Numbered from the stretch's first letter, positions 1 through 8,308 are shown. The stretch: DNA of 34,470 nt from Minisyncoccota bacterium (GCA_016927565.1 JAFGMK010000022.1:1-34470), one strand, 5' to 3'. Program-made: numbers and translations. The notes: generated by a model not told the origin, from the letters alone.

Positions 1-480
<480 letters not shown>

Positions 481-615
481 TATGGACTACATCCTGTTCA
501 CTTTTTAGCAAGCCAAGCCTGAATAGTTAAAACCACCACGAATTGCTCCGAAAGCCGGCTTGAATAATACCCGGAAGCGAATGGCAGGAACAGGCTGTTT
601 TTTTCCTTAAAACAT

Positions 616-623
616 GTTATAAT
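616..623 (+). promoter_or_regulatory. extended -10 box for 5S rRNA
   Basis: TG-T-TATAAT (TATAAT at 618-623) ends 6 bases before the first base of the 5S helix I at 630, the normal -10 to +1 distance. No good -35 is visible. This suggests that 5S is transcribed from its own start and not only processed from a 23S-5S precursor. Confidence 0.5.
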
Positions 624-629
624 CTTTTT

Positions 630-744
630 GCTGGTGCTTTACGCAAAGCGGAACGACTCGATCCATTCCGAACTCGATAGTCAAACGCTTTAGCGCCGAC
701 GATAATCATTCCGCGAGGGTTGGTGAAAATAGGTCAGTGCCAGC
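630..744 (+). rRNA. rrf: 5S ribosomal RNA
   Basis: The 115-base RNA is bounded by helix I: GCTGGTGC at 630-637 pairs with GTGCCAGC at 737-744 (two G-U pairs). The centre has the loop-B/helix-III motif CGATCCATTCCGAACTCG, which is characteristic of bacterial 5S. It lies about 150 bases after 23S, as expected. No tRNA is seen in the spacer. Confidence 0.93.
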
Positions 745-751
745 TTTTTTT
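737..751 (+). terminator. 5S terminator (helix I plus T run)
   Basis: The 3' strand of 5S helix I runs directly into seven T residues (745-751), so the rRNA closing helix may double as an intrinsic terminator. Confidence 0.4.
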
Positions 752-763
752 GTGGTTTAAGGC

Positions 764-791
764 TTGCTTCCTGATGAGATTTATGTATAAT
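764..791 (+). promoter_or_regulatory. promoter of the S1 gene
   Basis: TTGCTT at 764-769, a 16-base spacer, and TATAAT at 786-791 preceded directly by TG. The predicted start is near 798, giving a leader of about 30 bases before the TTG start at 829. Confidence 0.55.
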
Positions 792-828
792 GGGGTTTAT
801 TCTAAAAGAAAGCGAGGTTTTGTGAAAG

Positions 829-2040
829 TTGGCCGAAAACAAAAAATCAACTCCCAAAAAGACCGGCAAAAGCCGTGAGGAGCCAGCGGTAAAAAAGAAA
901 CCGTCCAAAAAAACGGCAAAAGCTTCAGTACCCAAAAGAGTTTCCCGAAAAAAAGAACCCCAAACGATGGAGGAGCTTTTGGCTTTAAACAAAAATCAGA
1001 TTCGGGGGCTAAAGAGAGGCGATGTTCTAAAAGGTTCGATCACGGAAAAGTCCCGGCGGGCTTTATTTATTGATATCAATGCTAAAACCGAGGGTGTTGT
1101 TTTTGATCGGGAATTGAAAGAAGCCCGGGATTTAGTTAGGGAATTGAAGGTTGGAGATGAAGTAACAGCAACAGTTGTTCAGCCGGAAAATGATTCGGGC
1201 CAGATTATTCTGTCTTTGAAAAAAACAGCTTTGGATCGGGCCTGGAGATTTTTTGAGGAAAAACTGGAGACAGGAGACTCTTTTGTTGTTCAGGGCAGGG
1301 AAATAAACCGGGGCGGTTTAATCGTAAATGCCCGGGGATTGCAGGGTTTTGTTCCTTCTTCTCAATTTTCGCGGGAATTGTCTAATCAGATTGGCACTCT
1401 GGTTGGGAAAGGGATTGAAGTCAAGGTAATTGAGGTTGATTGGGAAAAGAATCGGTTAATTTTTTCCGAGCGGGCGATTTCTGAGGCAGACATGCTGGCG
1501 GCTCAGAAAAAAATTTTGGGAAAAATAAAAATCGGTGATATTTTGGAAGGAAAAATTACCGCTGTTATGCCCTTTGGTTTTTTTGTTAAGGTCAGTTTCA
1601 ATTCGGAAGAAAATAAAGAAGAAAATTTTCTTGAAGGCCTGGTCCATATTTCCGAAATTTCTTGGCAGAGGGTGGATGAAGTGGCCAAGTTCGGCAAGGT
1701 GGGAGACGAAGTGAAGGTAAAGGTGTTGGCAATTGATGAAAAAAGCGGCAAACTCAACCTTTCGATTAAACAGCTGATTGATGATCCCTGGAATGAGATT
1801 GATAAAAAATATCCTAAAGAAAAGAATGTCAAGGGTAAAATCAGCCGAATAACTCCTTTTGGGGCTTTTGTTTTGCTGGAGCCCGGAATTGAGGGTTTGA
1901 TTCATATTTCCAAAATTCCGGCCGGGATTGATCCCCGAGTGGGAGATGAAATTGATTGTTTTGTGAATATGATTGATCCTGAAAATCGGCGGATGAGCCT
2001 GGGAGTGGTCTTGACAACCAAACCGGTGGGATATAAGTAA
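829..2040 (+). CDS. rpsA: 30S ribosomal protein S1 (four S1 domains)
   Basis: A 403-residue RNA-binding protein that helps the small subunit capture mRNA. The N-terminus (about 1-55) is a Lys-rich, low-complexity tail. Four S1 OB-fold repeats follow at about 62-140, 148-222, 233-322 and 330-400. Repeats 3 and 4 carry the classic GFFV/GAFV and GLVHISE/GLIHISK signatures; repeat 1 is more divergent. E. coli S1 has six repeats, and four-repeat forms are common elsewhere. The frame has a stop (TGA, 823-825) just before the TTG at 829, so TTG is the only early start; GAGG lies 12-15 bases upstream. A terminator follows at 2095. The family call is secure; the name rpsA is by homology of architecture. 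Confidence 0.88.
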   Translation: MAENKKSTPKKTGKSREEPAVKKKPSKKTAKASVPKRVSRKKEPQTMEELLALNKNQIRGLKRGDVLKGSITEKSRRALFIDINAKTEGVVFDRELKEARDLVRELKVGDEVTATVVQPENDSGQIILSLKKTALDRAWRFFEEKLETGDSFVVQGREINRGGLIVNARGLQGFVPSSQFSRELSNQIGTLVGKGIEVKVIEVDWEKNRLIFSERAISEADMLAAQKKILGKIKIGDILEGKITAVMPFGFFVKVSFNSEENKEENFLEGLVHISEISWQRVDEVAKFGKVGDEVKVKVLAIDEKSGKLNLSIKQLIDDPWNEIDKKYPKEKNVKGKISRITPFGAFVLLEPGIEGLIHISKIPAGIDPRVGDEIDCFVNMIDPENRRMSLGVVLTTKPVGYK

Positions 2041-2094
2041 ATTTTAAACTTAAAAAATCAAAATTTAAAACGCAAAACCGGGGATAAGGATACT

Positions 2095-2117
2095 AGCGGG
2101 CCAAAACCCGCTTTTTT
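2095..2117 (+). terminator. intrinsic terminator after rpsA
   Basis: AGCGGG (2095-2100), loop CCAAAA, CCCGCT (2107-2112), then a T run to 2117. It ends the S1 transcript and isolates it from radA. Confidence 0.75.
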
Positions 2118-2264
2118 AGTCGGGAGAAGCGGTTGGAGTTTGGTGAGAGTTAGCTTAGATTTGATTTCTTTTTTGATAATCTTTCGGGTTTCAGACTGAA
2201 CGATTTGGCTAATTTACTTGAGATTGGTTATGGTTTTGGTATTTTCGGCGAGATTTCAGCCATA

Positions 2265-2273
2265 TGTTATGAT
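2265..2273 (+). promoter_or_regulatory. extended -10 box for radA
   Basis: TG-T-TATGAT with TATGAT at 2268-2273. The expected start (about 2280) is only about 5 bases before the radA ATG at 2285, and no Shine-Dalgarno is present. This points to a leaderless or nearly leaderless mRNA. Confidence 0.45.
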
Positions 2274-2284
2274 GATAAATCAGA

Positions 2285-3649
2285 ATGAAAGAAAAGTCGG
2301 TTTTTGTTTGTCAGAGTTGCGGTAATGATACGCCGAAATGGGCGGGCAAATGCCCGTTTTGCGGGGAGTGGAATACGCTGGTGGAAACGAGTGTGGCGGT
2401 GGGAAGGGGCAAGGCGAAGAGAGAGAGAAAAAAAACAAAAAATAAACCGCAAAAACTTTCCGAAGTTAAAAATACGGCTTTTAGCCGGATTAAAACCGGC
2501 TTGGGAGAGCTGGACCGGGTTTTAGGTGGGGGACTGGTACCGGGGTCGGTAATCCTTTTGGCAGGAGAGCCGGGAATTGGGAAGTCAACGCTGGTGCTGC
2601 AGTTGGCTGAGGCTTTGGCTGGAAAATCAAATCAGGATGATCCCGGATTGAAAAATCAGACGGTCCGGGATCGGAAGACCGTGCTTTATGTTTCGGGGGA
2701 AGAGTCGTTAGCCCAAATTAAGATTCGGGCTGACCGGCTGGAACTGAAGACTGATAAAGGGCTTTATTTGTCGGAAACGGATGTTGAGATGATTGGAGAA
2801 CAAATCCGGACTTTTAAGCCTGAGGTGGCGATTATTGATTCAATTCAAACTTTGAGCACTGATGATCTGGCGGCGGCGGCGGGTTCGGTTTCGCAGATCA
2901 GGGAAACGGCGGCCCGCCTGATCCGAATGGCTAAAGATTTGTCTGTTTCGGTAATTTTGATTGGTCATGTGACTAAGGAAGGAGTGATTGCCGGGCCGAA
3001 GATTTTGGAGCACATGGTGGATGCGGTAATTACTTTAGAGGGAGAAAAATTTGCCAACTTTAGGGTTCTGCGCGCCACTAAAAATCGCTTCGGAGCAACT
3101 TCAGAAGTGGGGATTTTCGAGATGACTGACCGGGGGATGATCGAAGTGAGTAATCCTTCTAAGGTGATGATTGAAGATCGGGTTCGGCGGACACCGGGAT
3201 CAGTGATTGTTCCGGCGATCGAAGGAACCAGGCCGGTTCTGGTTGAAGTTCAGGCTTTGGTGGTGAATACTAATTTGCCGGTACCGCGGCGGGTGGCGCG
3301 GGGAGTGGATTTTGGCCGGCTCCAGTTGATTACAGCGGTTTTGTCAAAAACTTTGGGCTTGCGTTTAGGAAATTATGATATTCTGGTTAATGTGGCCGGA
3401 GGGATAAAGATCCAGGATCCGGGAGCGGATTTAGGGGTGGCCTTAGCGATTTATTCTTCATTGAAAAATAAGAACCTGCCGGCAAAGACAGCGGTTTTTG
3501 GCGAGTTGGGTCTTTTGGGTGAGTTAAGGCCCGTTTATCAGGCTCAACAGCGGATTAAAGAGGCGCAGAGGTTGGGCTTCAATCAAATAATTTCATCGGA
3601 GAAGTTTTCTTCAATCAAAGCGGTAGTCGCGTCGCTTCGTTCGAACTAG
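2285..3649 (+). CDS. radA: DNA repair protein RadA
   Basis: A 454-residue cytosolic RecA-like ATPase that drives branch migration during recombination and repair. The N-terminal zinc finger has Cys at 9, 12, 23 and 26. The RecA core has Walker A GEPGIGKST at 94-102, a Walker B-like IIDSIQT, and the RadA-specific KNRFG motif at 266-270. The C-terminal third is the Lon protease-like domain (GGIKIQDPGADLGVALAI), without proteolytic function in this family. Length matches the family (about 450). It converges with the minus-strand gene at 3672, with a 22-base gap and no clear terminator. Confidence 0.96.
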   Translation: MKEKSVFVCQSCGNDTPKWAGKCPFCGEWNTLVETSVAVGRGKAKRERKKTKNKPQKLSEVKNTAFSRIKTGLGELDRVLGGGLVPGSVILLAGEPGIGKSTLVLQLAEALAGKSNQDDPGLKNQTVRDRKTVLYVSGEESLAQIKIRADRLELKTDKGLYLSETDVEMIGEQIRTFKPEVAIIDSIQTLSTDDLAAAAGSVSQIRETAARLIRMAKDLSVSVILIGHVTKEGVIAGPKILEHMVDAVITLEGEKFANFRVLRATKNRFGATSEVGIFEMTDRGMIEVSNPSKVMIEDRVRRTPGSVIVPAIEGTRPVLVEVQALVVNTNLPVPRRVARGVDFGRLQLITAVLSKTLGLRLGNYDILVNVAGGIKIQDPGADLGVALAIYSSLKNKNLPAKTAVFGELGLLGELRPVYQAQQRIKEAQRLGFNQIISSEKFSSIKAVVASLRSN

Positions 3650-3671
3650 TTTTTGCCGGATTGTTTTATTA

Positions 3672-4709
3672 TCAGGGCTGAGAGGTATAGTAGTAACCCC
3701 GGCCTCGAAGGTTCTTGATATGTTCAGGCGAAATGCTGTTTTGGTAAAGCTTGTGGCGGATTTTGTAGATTAGCCGCGAGAGAGCCCAAAGGGAAAATTT
3801 GTCCGGATCATTTTTCCAAATGAAATCACCCAGCTCGAAATAGCTGATTGGTTCGTCAGCATTTTTAACTAATTTTTTCAGAATTAATTCCTCGGTCGGG
3901 GAAAAGGTTATTTTAGGAGACCGATTGTTGATTAGAAGTTTATCTTGATCAAGAGAGAGGCCGGTTTGGGTTTCAAAGCCGAGCTTTTTTAAATAAGCGG
4001 CAGAGGCAAGACAGTGTTTCTGCAGTTTGCTGATGCTGTATTTGGCTTTCAGGGTTGACGGGTAATCGGGAAAAAGGCGGGCCAGTTTGGTTTCTTGAAG
4101 GATAAAGTCAACAATCGCTTCTCTTTGAAGAAAGGAATATTGTAATCTCCGGTTAAAAATTTCTCGATAAAATCCGGAAAGAAACCCTTCGGCAATTTGA
4201 GGAAGACCCATGTCATCGCGAAGGTAGATTTTAAGGATGATTTTCTTCCCTTTTTGTTTCCGGCTTCCAAAAGAAACAAGAGTGCCGTAGCGGGTCCAAT
4301 AGGTTTCAAGGGTAATTCTGAAAAGACGATATTGGGGAAAAAGATCTAAGAAATAATCTTCAAACAGCGGTTGAATTAAGAACCAATTCTTTTTTGTTTT
4401 TAAACAAGCCGTCTGGCTGATTTTTTGCGGTCGGAAAGAGGTTTCTTTTATGGCTTTTAAAACTTTTTCAGTGGCCGGATTCTTAGGAAGAGGGATATCA
4501 GGCCAGGGATTGGTTCTCAGTTCTTTTAGGTAACGAATCGGGGAAAACCCGGGAATATCAGGCAGATAAACAGTTTTAGGATGACGGGGCAGGCGGTAGG
4601 GCAGGACCAAAAAGCCGTTGTCCTGATAAATTCCAAATGGGAGCTGATGATAAAGACATAAAATCCGCTCGTATTCCAGTTCCGGCTGATAACAGAAGCT
4701 GACCTTCAT
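3672..4709 (-). CDS. winged-helix (OmpR/PhoB C-terminal type) putative regulator
   Basis: 345 residues. The last 80 (about 265-343) read as a Trans_reg_C winged helix: FSPTEELILKKLV, then a recognition-helix segment LWALSRLIYKIRHKL, ending in the wing signature NLRGRGYYY. The first 260 residues are not a receiver domain: no Asp/Lys phospho-acceptor pattern is visible, and I recognise no family. The start codon ATG at 4709 follows TATAAT (4721 to 4716) at the distance expected for a leaderless mRNA. It is divergent from the RiPP precursors, with GGTCA repeats between, so I infer that it regulates itself and the peptide locus. DNA binding is well supported; the ligand or signal is unknown. Confidence 0.75.
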   Translation of the reverse strand: MKVSFCYQPELEYERILCLYHQLPFGIYQDNGFLVLPYRLPRHPKTVYLPDIPGFSPIRYLKELRTNPWPDIPLPKNPATEKVLKAIKETSFRPQKISQTACLKTKKNWFLIQPLFEDYFLDLFPQYRLFRITLETYWTRYGTLVSFGSRKQKGKKIILKIYLRDDMGLPQIAEGFLSGFYREIFNRRLQYSFLQREAIVDFILQETKLARLFPDYPSTLKAKYSISKLQKHCLASAAYLKKLGFETQTGLSLDQDKLLINNRSPKITFSPTEELILKKLVKNADEPISYFELGDFIWKNDPDKFSLWALSRLIYKIRHKLYQNSISPEHIKNLRGRGYYYTSQP

Positions 4710-4715
4710 TAATTA

Positions 4716-4721
4716 ATTATA
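4716..4721 (-). promoter_or_regulatory. -10 box of the winged-helix gene
   Basis: TATAAT on the minus strand (4721 to 4716). Its last base is 7 bases before the ATG at 4709, so the transcript would start at, or within a base of, the start codon. No well-placed -35. Confidence 0.5.
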
Positions 4722-4729
4722 CTGCATTT

Positions 4730-4773
4730 GGTCAAATAACGGTCATATTATCAAATGAGTTTATTGACCGGTC
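4730..4773. promoter_or_regulatory. candidate operator with GGTCA direct repeats
   Basis: GGTCA occurs at 4730-4734 and 4741-4745, an 11-base period, and a perfect palindrome GACCGGTC lies at 4766-4773. PhoB/OmpR-type winged helices typically bind direct repeats spaced by about one helical turn. The repeats sit in the divergent region between such a protein and the peptide locus. Binding is inferred. Confidence 0.4.
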
Positions 4774-4860
4774 TTTAAAGTCAAGCTTGCGGCCCTTTTT
4801 TCTGTTAAAAAAAGAGACGATTCTTTTTGGTCGCTTTTTAATTAATGAAAGGGGGCAGAT

Positions 4861-4968
4861 ATGGATTTTAAAGAGAGCCGGATTATCAGCGGCAAAGAAA
4901 TAATTGTCAAAAAGCCGGAAGAAGATTGTGCCAATGAGCAGGATTGTGCTTGCGATTCCGCTGATTAA
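4861..4968 (+). CDS. putative RiPP precursor peptide 1 (Cys-Ala-Cys core)
   Basis: A 35-residue peptide. The N-terminal leader MDFKESRIISG is followed by a charged linker and a C-terminal core with Cys23, Cys29 and Cys31, in which Asp-Cys-Ala occurs twice (22-24 and 28-30). The leader matches peptide 2 at 5112 in pattern (MDFK.S.I..G), and both cores contain DCAC. A strong Shine-Dalgarno (AAAGGGGG, 4848-4855) precedes the ATG. It lies upstream of a PqqD-like/radical SAM/SPASM protein, the expected place for a substrate. The modification chemistry is unknown. It could instead be a small metal-binding peptide. Confidence 0.72.
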   Translation: MDFKESRIISGKEIIVKKPEEDCANEQDCACDSAD

Positions 4969-5041
4969 TTTCAAAAGAATAACAGGATTGCTTCTCTGGT
5001 CAAAAAAAAGTCAATTTGAGAGCTGTTATCTGCTTTCTGTT

Positions 5042-5062
5042 ACAGTCAAGCGGACTGTTTTT
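5042..5062 (+). terminator. weak terminator or attenuator between the two precursors
   Basis: ACAGTC (5042-5047), loop AAGCG, GACTGT (5053-5058), then TTTT to 5062. The 6-bp stem is weak. It could set the ratio of peptide 1 to the downstream peptide 2 and maturase messages. Confidence 0.35.
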
Positions 5063-5076
5063 GGGTTTAGTAAAAT
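5057..5076 (+). promoter_or_regulatory. promoter-like element before precursor 2
   Basis: The 20 bases GTTTTTGGGTTTAGTAAAAT end in a -10-like TAAAAT (5071-5076), 35 bases before the precursor 2 ATG. The same element recurs with one mismatch at 16661-16680, just before another gene. A second promoter inside the locus is therefore likely. Confidence 0.4.
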
Positions 5077-5111
5077 TTGAAGTAACTTTTTAATAAAAGA
5101 AGGAGGCAGGG

Positions 5112-5195
5112 ATGGATTTTAAGAATAGTCAAATTCTGACCGGGAGAAAGCAGCCGGTTGGAGAAAATAGTGATTGTGCTTGCGGAGCTCCCTAG
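5112..5195 (+). CDS. putative RiPP precursor peptide 2 (Cys-Ala-Cys core)
   Basis: A 27-residue peptide whose leader MDFKNSQILTG resembles that of peptide 1; it ends DCACGAP with Cys22 and Cys24. The DNA for the core (GATTGTGCTTGCG) is identical to the peptide 1 core, while the linkers differ in length and sequence, so selection on leader and core is plausible. A near-ideal AGGAGG sits at 5101-5106. The stop is 12 bases before the radical SAM start, suggesting co-transcription and perhaps coupled translation. Confidence 0.75.
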   Translation: MDFKNSQILTGRKQPVGENSDCACGAP

Positions 5196-5207
5196 ATTTT
5201 TTTTAAG

Positions 5208-6554
5208 ATGATTTCTTCGCGGACTGTTTTCAGACTCTATCCCGGGTTATGGACAAAAAAGCTGGGGAGTTGGTTGGCAATTTACAGCCCTTTCAGTCGC
5301 GAAGGCTTGTGGGTTTTAAACCGTGAAGCGGCGTTTTTGCTGGCACAAATTGACAACAGAAGGTCATTAGCTGAAGTTTTGGCATTAGCCCGAGAGGAAA
5401 GCGAGACTGTCGTCTTGGCTGATCTGAAGCCGGTTTTAAAAAAGTTAGAAAGGGCAAGGATTGTTTCCAAAGGAAGATTTAAACAAGCGGATTTTTTGAA
5501 AAAACCGGACCGGTTAGGGGTTTGGCTGCAGTTGACCAATCAGTGCAATTTGCGTTGCTCCTATTGCTATGTTGCCGGAAATTCGACTCAGATGGGCCCG
5601 GTAACAGCCCGGAAAACAATTCAAAGGATTTTAGATGCCGCTCGCCAGCATAATTTCTCTAAGATTAAGTTCAAATTTGCCGGAGGCGAGCCGCTTTTAA
5701 GACTATCTTTAATTATTTCTTTAACCGTTTGGATCCGGAAGCAAGCTCAAAGACGAAAGACCGAAACAAGTTTTGTGGTTTTGACCAATGGCATTCTGTT
5801 GACCTCGCGGGTGGCCCGTCTTTTTAAAAAGACGGGCCTTGGAGTGTCGGTTTCGGTTGATGGCTTAGCCGAATTTCATAATCAGACCCGGAGACTGGTT
5901 AACGGCCGGGGAAGTTTTGCTTTAGTTAAGAGAGGGATTGAAAATTTAAAAAAAGAGAAAGTGCCCTTTAATGTTTCGGTGACGATCACCAGGGAAAATT
6001 TGGCCGGAATTCCGGAGTTAACTGAGTGGTTGTTGGAAAAAAAGATTTCCTTTGCTTTCAATTTTTACCGGCCGAATTCTCTGTCAAGTTCTGATCTAAT
6101 ACCCGATCGGGAAAAGTTAATCGTTTGTTTGAAGAAGGCCTATCGATTGATTAAAAAAAACTACAAATACTGGCTGCCGCCGACCGGCGGTTTTCTGGAT
6201 CGAGTGATTTTTCCCAGATCCCATCTTTTTCCTTGCGGGGCAGGCCGATCTTATGTGGTCGTTGATCCGGCCGGCCGGATAACTGATTGTCAGATGAGAT
6301 TGGGTCAGCCATTAGGTTCGGCAAAAAACCAGGACTTAATCAAAACCATAAAAAAAGGCGGTTTAAATTCTGGAAACCGAAAAATAAAGAAAACTTGCCA
6401 AACTTGCCGATGGCGTTTTTTATGTGCCGGGGGCTGTCCTTTGATTGATCAAATTTATTGCCGGGTTTATCAGGCCTTGATCCCTGAAGTTTTGGAACTT
6501 GAGGCCAAAAGGATAATCAGTCTTTATCGATCTCAGGATTCTCAGCTTGTCTAG
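5208..6554 (+). CDS. radical SAM/SPASM peptide maturase with N-terminal PqqD-like domain
   Basis: 448 residues. Residues about 1-88 resemble a PqqD-like RiPP recognition element (EGLWVLNREAAFLL, DLKPVLKKLERARIV), which would hold the leader peptide. The radical SAM core has Cys113, Cys117 and Cys120 (CNLRCSYC, CxxxCxxC) for the SAM-binding 4Fe-4S cluster, then GGEP at 159-162. The SPASM tail has Cys343, 361, 397, 400, 406, 410 and 418 (CxxCx5CxxxC plus flanking Cys), enough for two auxiliary clusters. All key residues are intact. Enzymes of this build make radical cross-links (thioether, C-C) on short peptides. No strong Shine-Dalgarno is seen; translation may couple to precursor 2. The product is unknown. 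Confidence 0.9.
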   Translation: MISSRTVFRLYPGLWTKKLGSWLAIYSPFSREGLWVLNREAAFLLAQIDNRRSLAEVLALAREESETVVLADLKPVLKKLERARIVSKGRFKQADFLKKPDRLGVWLQLTNQCNLRCSYCYVAGNSTQMGPVTARKTIQRILDAARQHNFSKIKFKFAGGEPLLRLSLIISLTVWIRKQAQRRKTETSFVVLTNGILLTSRVARLFKKTGLGVSVSVDGLAEFHNQTRRLVNGRGSFALVKRGIENLKKEKVPFNVSVTITRENLAGIPELTEWLLEKKISFAFNFYRPNSLSSSDLIPDREKLIVCLKKAYRLIKKNYKYWLPPTGGFLDRVIFPRSHLFPCGAGRSYVVVDPAGRITDCQMRLGQPLGSAKNQDLIKTIKKGGLNSGNRKIKKTCQTCRWRFLCAGGCPLIDQIYCRVYQALIPEVLELEAKRIISLYRSQDSQLV

Positions 6555-6659
6555 AAACCATTTTCGAGTAGAAACATTTTTAAATGGTCAAAATTCAGTC
6601 AAGATATTTTCGGCCGATGGTGATAAAAGCAATCTGATTTTAATTAGGAGGATTTTTTA

Positions 6660-8123
6660 ATGGATTGTGAGCGAAGAGGGGATGTCTTTGATAGGGCTGG
6701 GGATGAGAAAGATTCTTTTCGGCCCTACCAGTCTGGTCTTTTTGTCGGTCGAGAGGCTGAATTGGGTCTTGTTTTTCAGACCGCCTCCGGTTTTCTTGCC
6801 GGCAAAACGGTAAGTTCGGTGATAGAGTTTACCGGGGCTTCGGGAATGGGCAAAGATTGGTTAGTCGATGAGATCCTTTACCGTTGCCGGAACCCTGTTG
6901 GAGGCGAAGAGCCTTATTTATCTGGAGCCCGGGTTAATTTGAAAGGGTTTTCTCTGATAGAGATAAGAAAACAGATTCTGGAAGAATTAATAGGCCAGCT
7001 TGTTATTCAATTGCCTGACTCGGAGTCGGGTAAAGCTTTTTCGGAATCGGTAACTTTGGCGGGATTTAAAGAGCTGATAAGAGGAATGAATGATTCGGGC
7101 TTTTTGCCGGTAATAGTTTTGGATATGCAGGACCAAGCCGGAGAAGGAGATGTAGATCTTTTTGAAAAAGAACTAATGCATCCCTTAATCCGGGGAGAGG
7201 CGTCGGGTTTATTTCTTTCGGTGGGAAATTTCCCCCACAGATTCAAAAAGTTTGATGTTCGGCATGGCGTTCGGTCATTCACCCTCGGTCCTCTTTTGCA
7301 GAATGACAGGGACGATGAGGTCGGGTGCTTTTTAAACAGAAGAGGTTTTGAAGGAAATAGAGTTTTGGCTTTTTCCTTGAATGAAATATGTTTTGGCCAT
7401 CCTTTGATTTTGGAAGCGATTTTGGCTCAGTTCCCCGGCCTGAATGTCGGCTGGCTGGCTTCATCTCAAGGCCGGCGGGCGGTAGCCGGTCTGGTAAGAG
7501 AGATAATTGATAATGAGATTTTGGGTGACTTAGACGGGAATGATGATTTGCGGTCGTCAATTTGGAGTGCTTCGCATATTCGTCAGTTTAGTGCCGGATC
7601 TTTAAGAGAGATGAGAAGCGTCCTTGGAGAAAATAGAGAAACAGGCGAATTGGAATTAATCCGGACAATGCAGAATGTCGGTTTGGCAAAGTGGACAACT
7701 GATGTTCGCGGTTATGTTTTTGAGCCGACTCTCAGAGCGATAATGGCTAAAAATTTGCTGATGACTGATCCGGAGTCATATCAGCATCACCAGCAGGAAG
7801 CGATGGCTGTTTATGAAAATTGGCTAAGAACTTGCTCTGAAAGAGGAGGTTCTTATCTGATTGAGCGGACCTTCCATCATCTTAAAGTGAACCAGGCGGT
7901 TCAGTTTTTGGGCGGTGAGGAGGTTAGTCCGGGGATAATTATCGAAGAGATGAAGCGAGGATGGCAAATTTTAGAAGAAAATCCGGATGCCCAATTGAGT
8001 CTGTTTGATATCACCAGGTTGTTTTTCAAACTATTGACTGAGGATGCGGAGCTGGCTTCTTTGCTGGGAGAGCCCGCTTATGAAGAGGCAATTGCTTTTG
8101 CCAGAAAAAATTTTGATTATTGA
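6660..8123 (+). CDS. STAND/AAA-type P-loop ATPase linked to the RiPP locus
   Basis: 487 residues, predicted cytosolic. FVGREAEL at about 28-35 is the usual opening of AAA_16/STAND ATPases. Walker A is GASGMGKD (59-66), with Asp after Lys where Ser/Thr is usual. Walker B is VIVLDMQD (151-158). CFGHPL (244-249) fits the GxP motif that ends STAND nucleotide-binding domains. The last 200 residues are helical and unrecognised. It has its own AGGAGG, 105 bases after the maturase gene, same strand. STAND proteins are signal-dependent switches; a role in the peptide system is inferred only from position. Confidence 0.65.
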   Translation: MDCERRGDVFDRAGDEKDSFRPYQSGLFVGREAELGLVFQTASGFLAGKTVSSVIEFTGASGMGKDWLVDEILYRCRNPVGGEEPYLSGARVNLKGFSLIEIRKQILEELIGQLVIQLPDSESGKAFSESVTLAGFKELIRGMNDSGFLPVIVLDMQDQAGEGDVDLFEKELMHPLIRGEASGLFLSVGNFPHRFKKFDVRHGVRSFTLGPLLQNDRDDEVGCFLNRRGFEGNRVLAFSLNEICFGHPLILEAILAQFPGLNVGWLASSQGRRAVAGLVREIIDNEILGDLDGNDDLRSSIWSASHIRQFSAGSLREMRSVLGENRETGELELIRTMQNVGLAKWTTDVRGYVFEPTLRAIMAKNLLMTDPESYQHHQQEAMAVYENWLRTCSERGGSYLIERTFHHLKVNQAVQFLGGEEVSPGIIIEEMKRGWQILEENPDAQLSLFDITRLFFKLLTEDAELASLLGEPAYEEAIAFARKNFDY

Positions 8124-8260
8124 AAAAGGCGGTCTTGCCGGCTTTTGAAGAGTTTTCCACATACCCGGGCTTTTTCTTAAAATTGGCGTTTATTGAGCTT
8201 GTTTCCCCCATAGCTTTTATTATAGGTGGGGGTTTATGAGAGGTTTAAAATGCTATAGGG

Positions 8261-8289
8261 TTGACAGTCGATGAAAACTATGCTATAAA
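8261..8289 (+). promoter_or_regulatory. near-consensus sigma-70 promoter
   Basis: TTGACA (8261-8266), exactly 17 bases, then TATAAA (8284-8289) preceded by TGC (extended -10). It is the strongest promoter in the window by eye. The start is expected near 8296, about 13 bases before the small basic ORF and upstream of the hairpin run. Confidence 0.8.
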
Positions 8290-8308
8290 TAATCATCACT
8301 AACTGCCT

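Noticed and set aside
6594-6647. 17-codon ATG frame between the maturase and the ATPase, considered as a third RiPP precursor
   Set aside because: It lacks the MDFK leader and any Cys, and has no Shine-Dalgarno.
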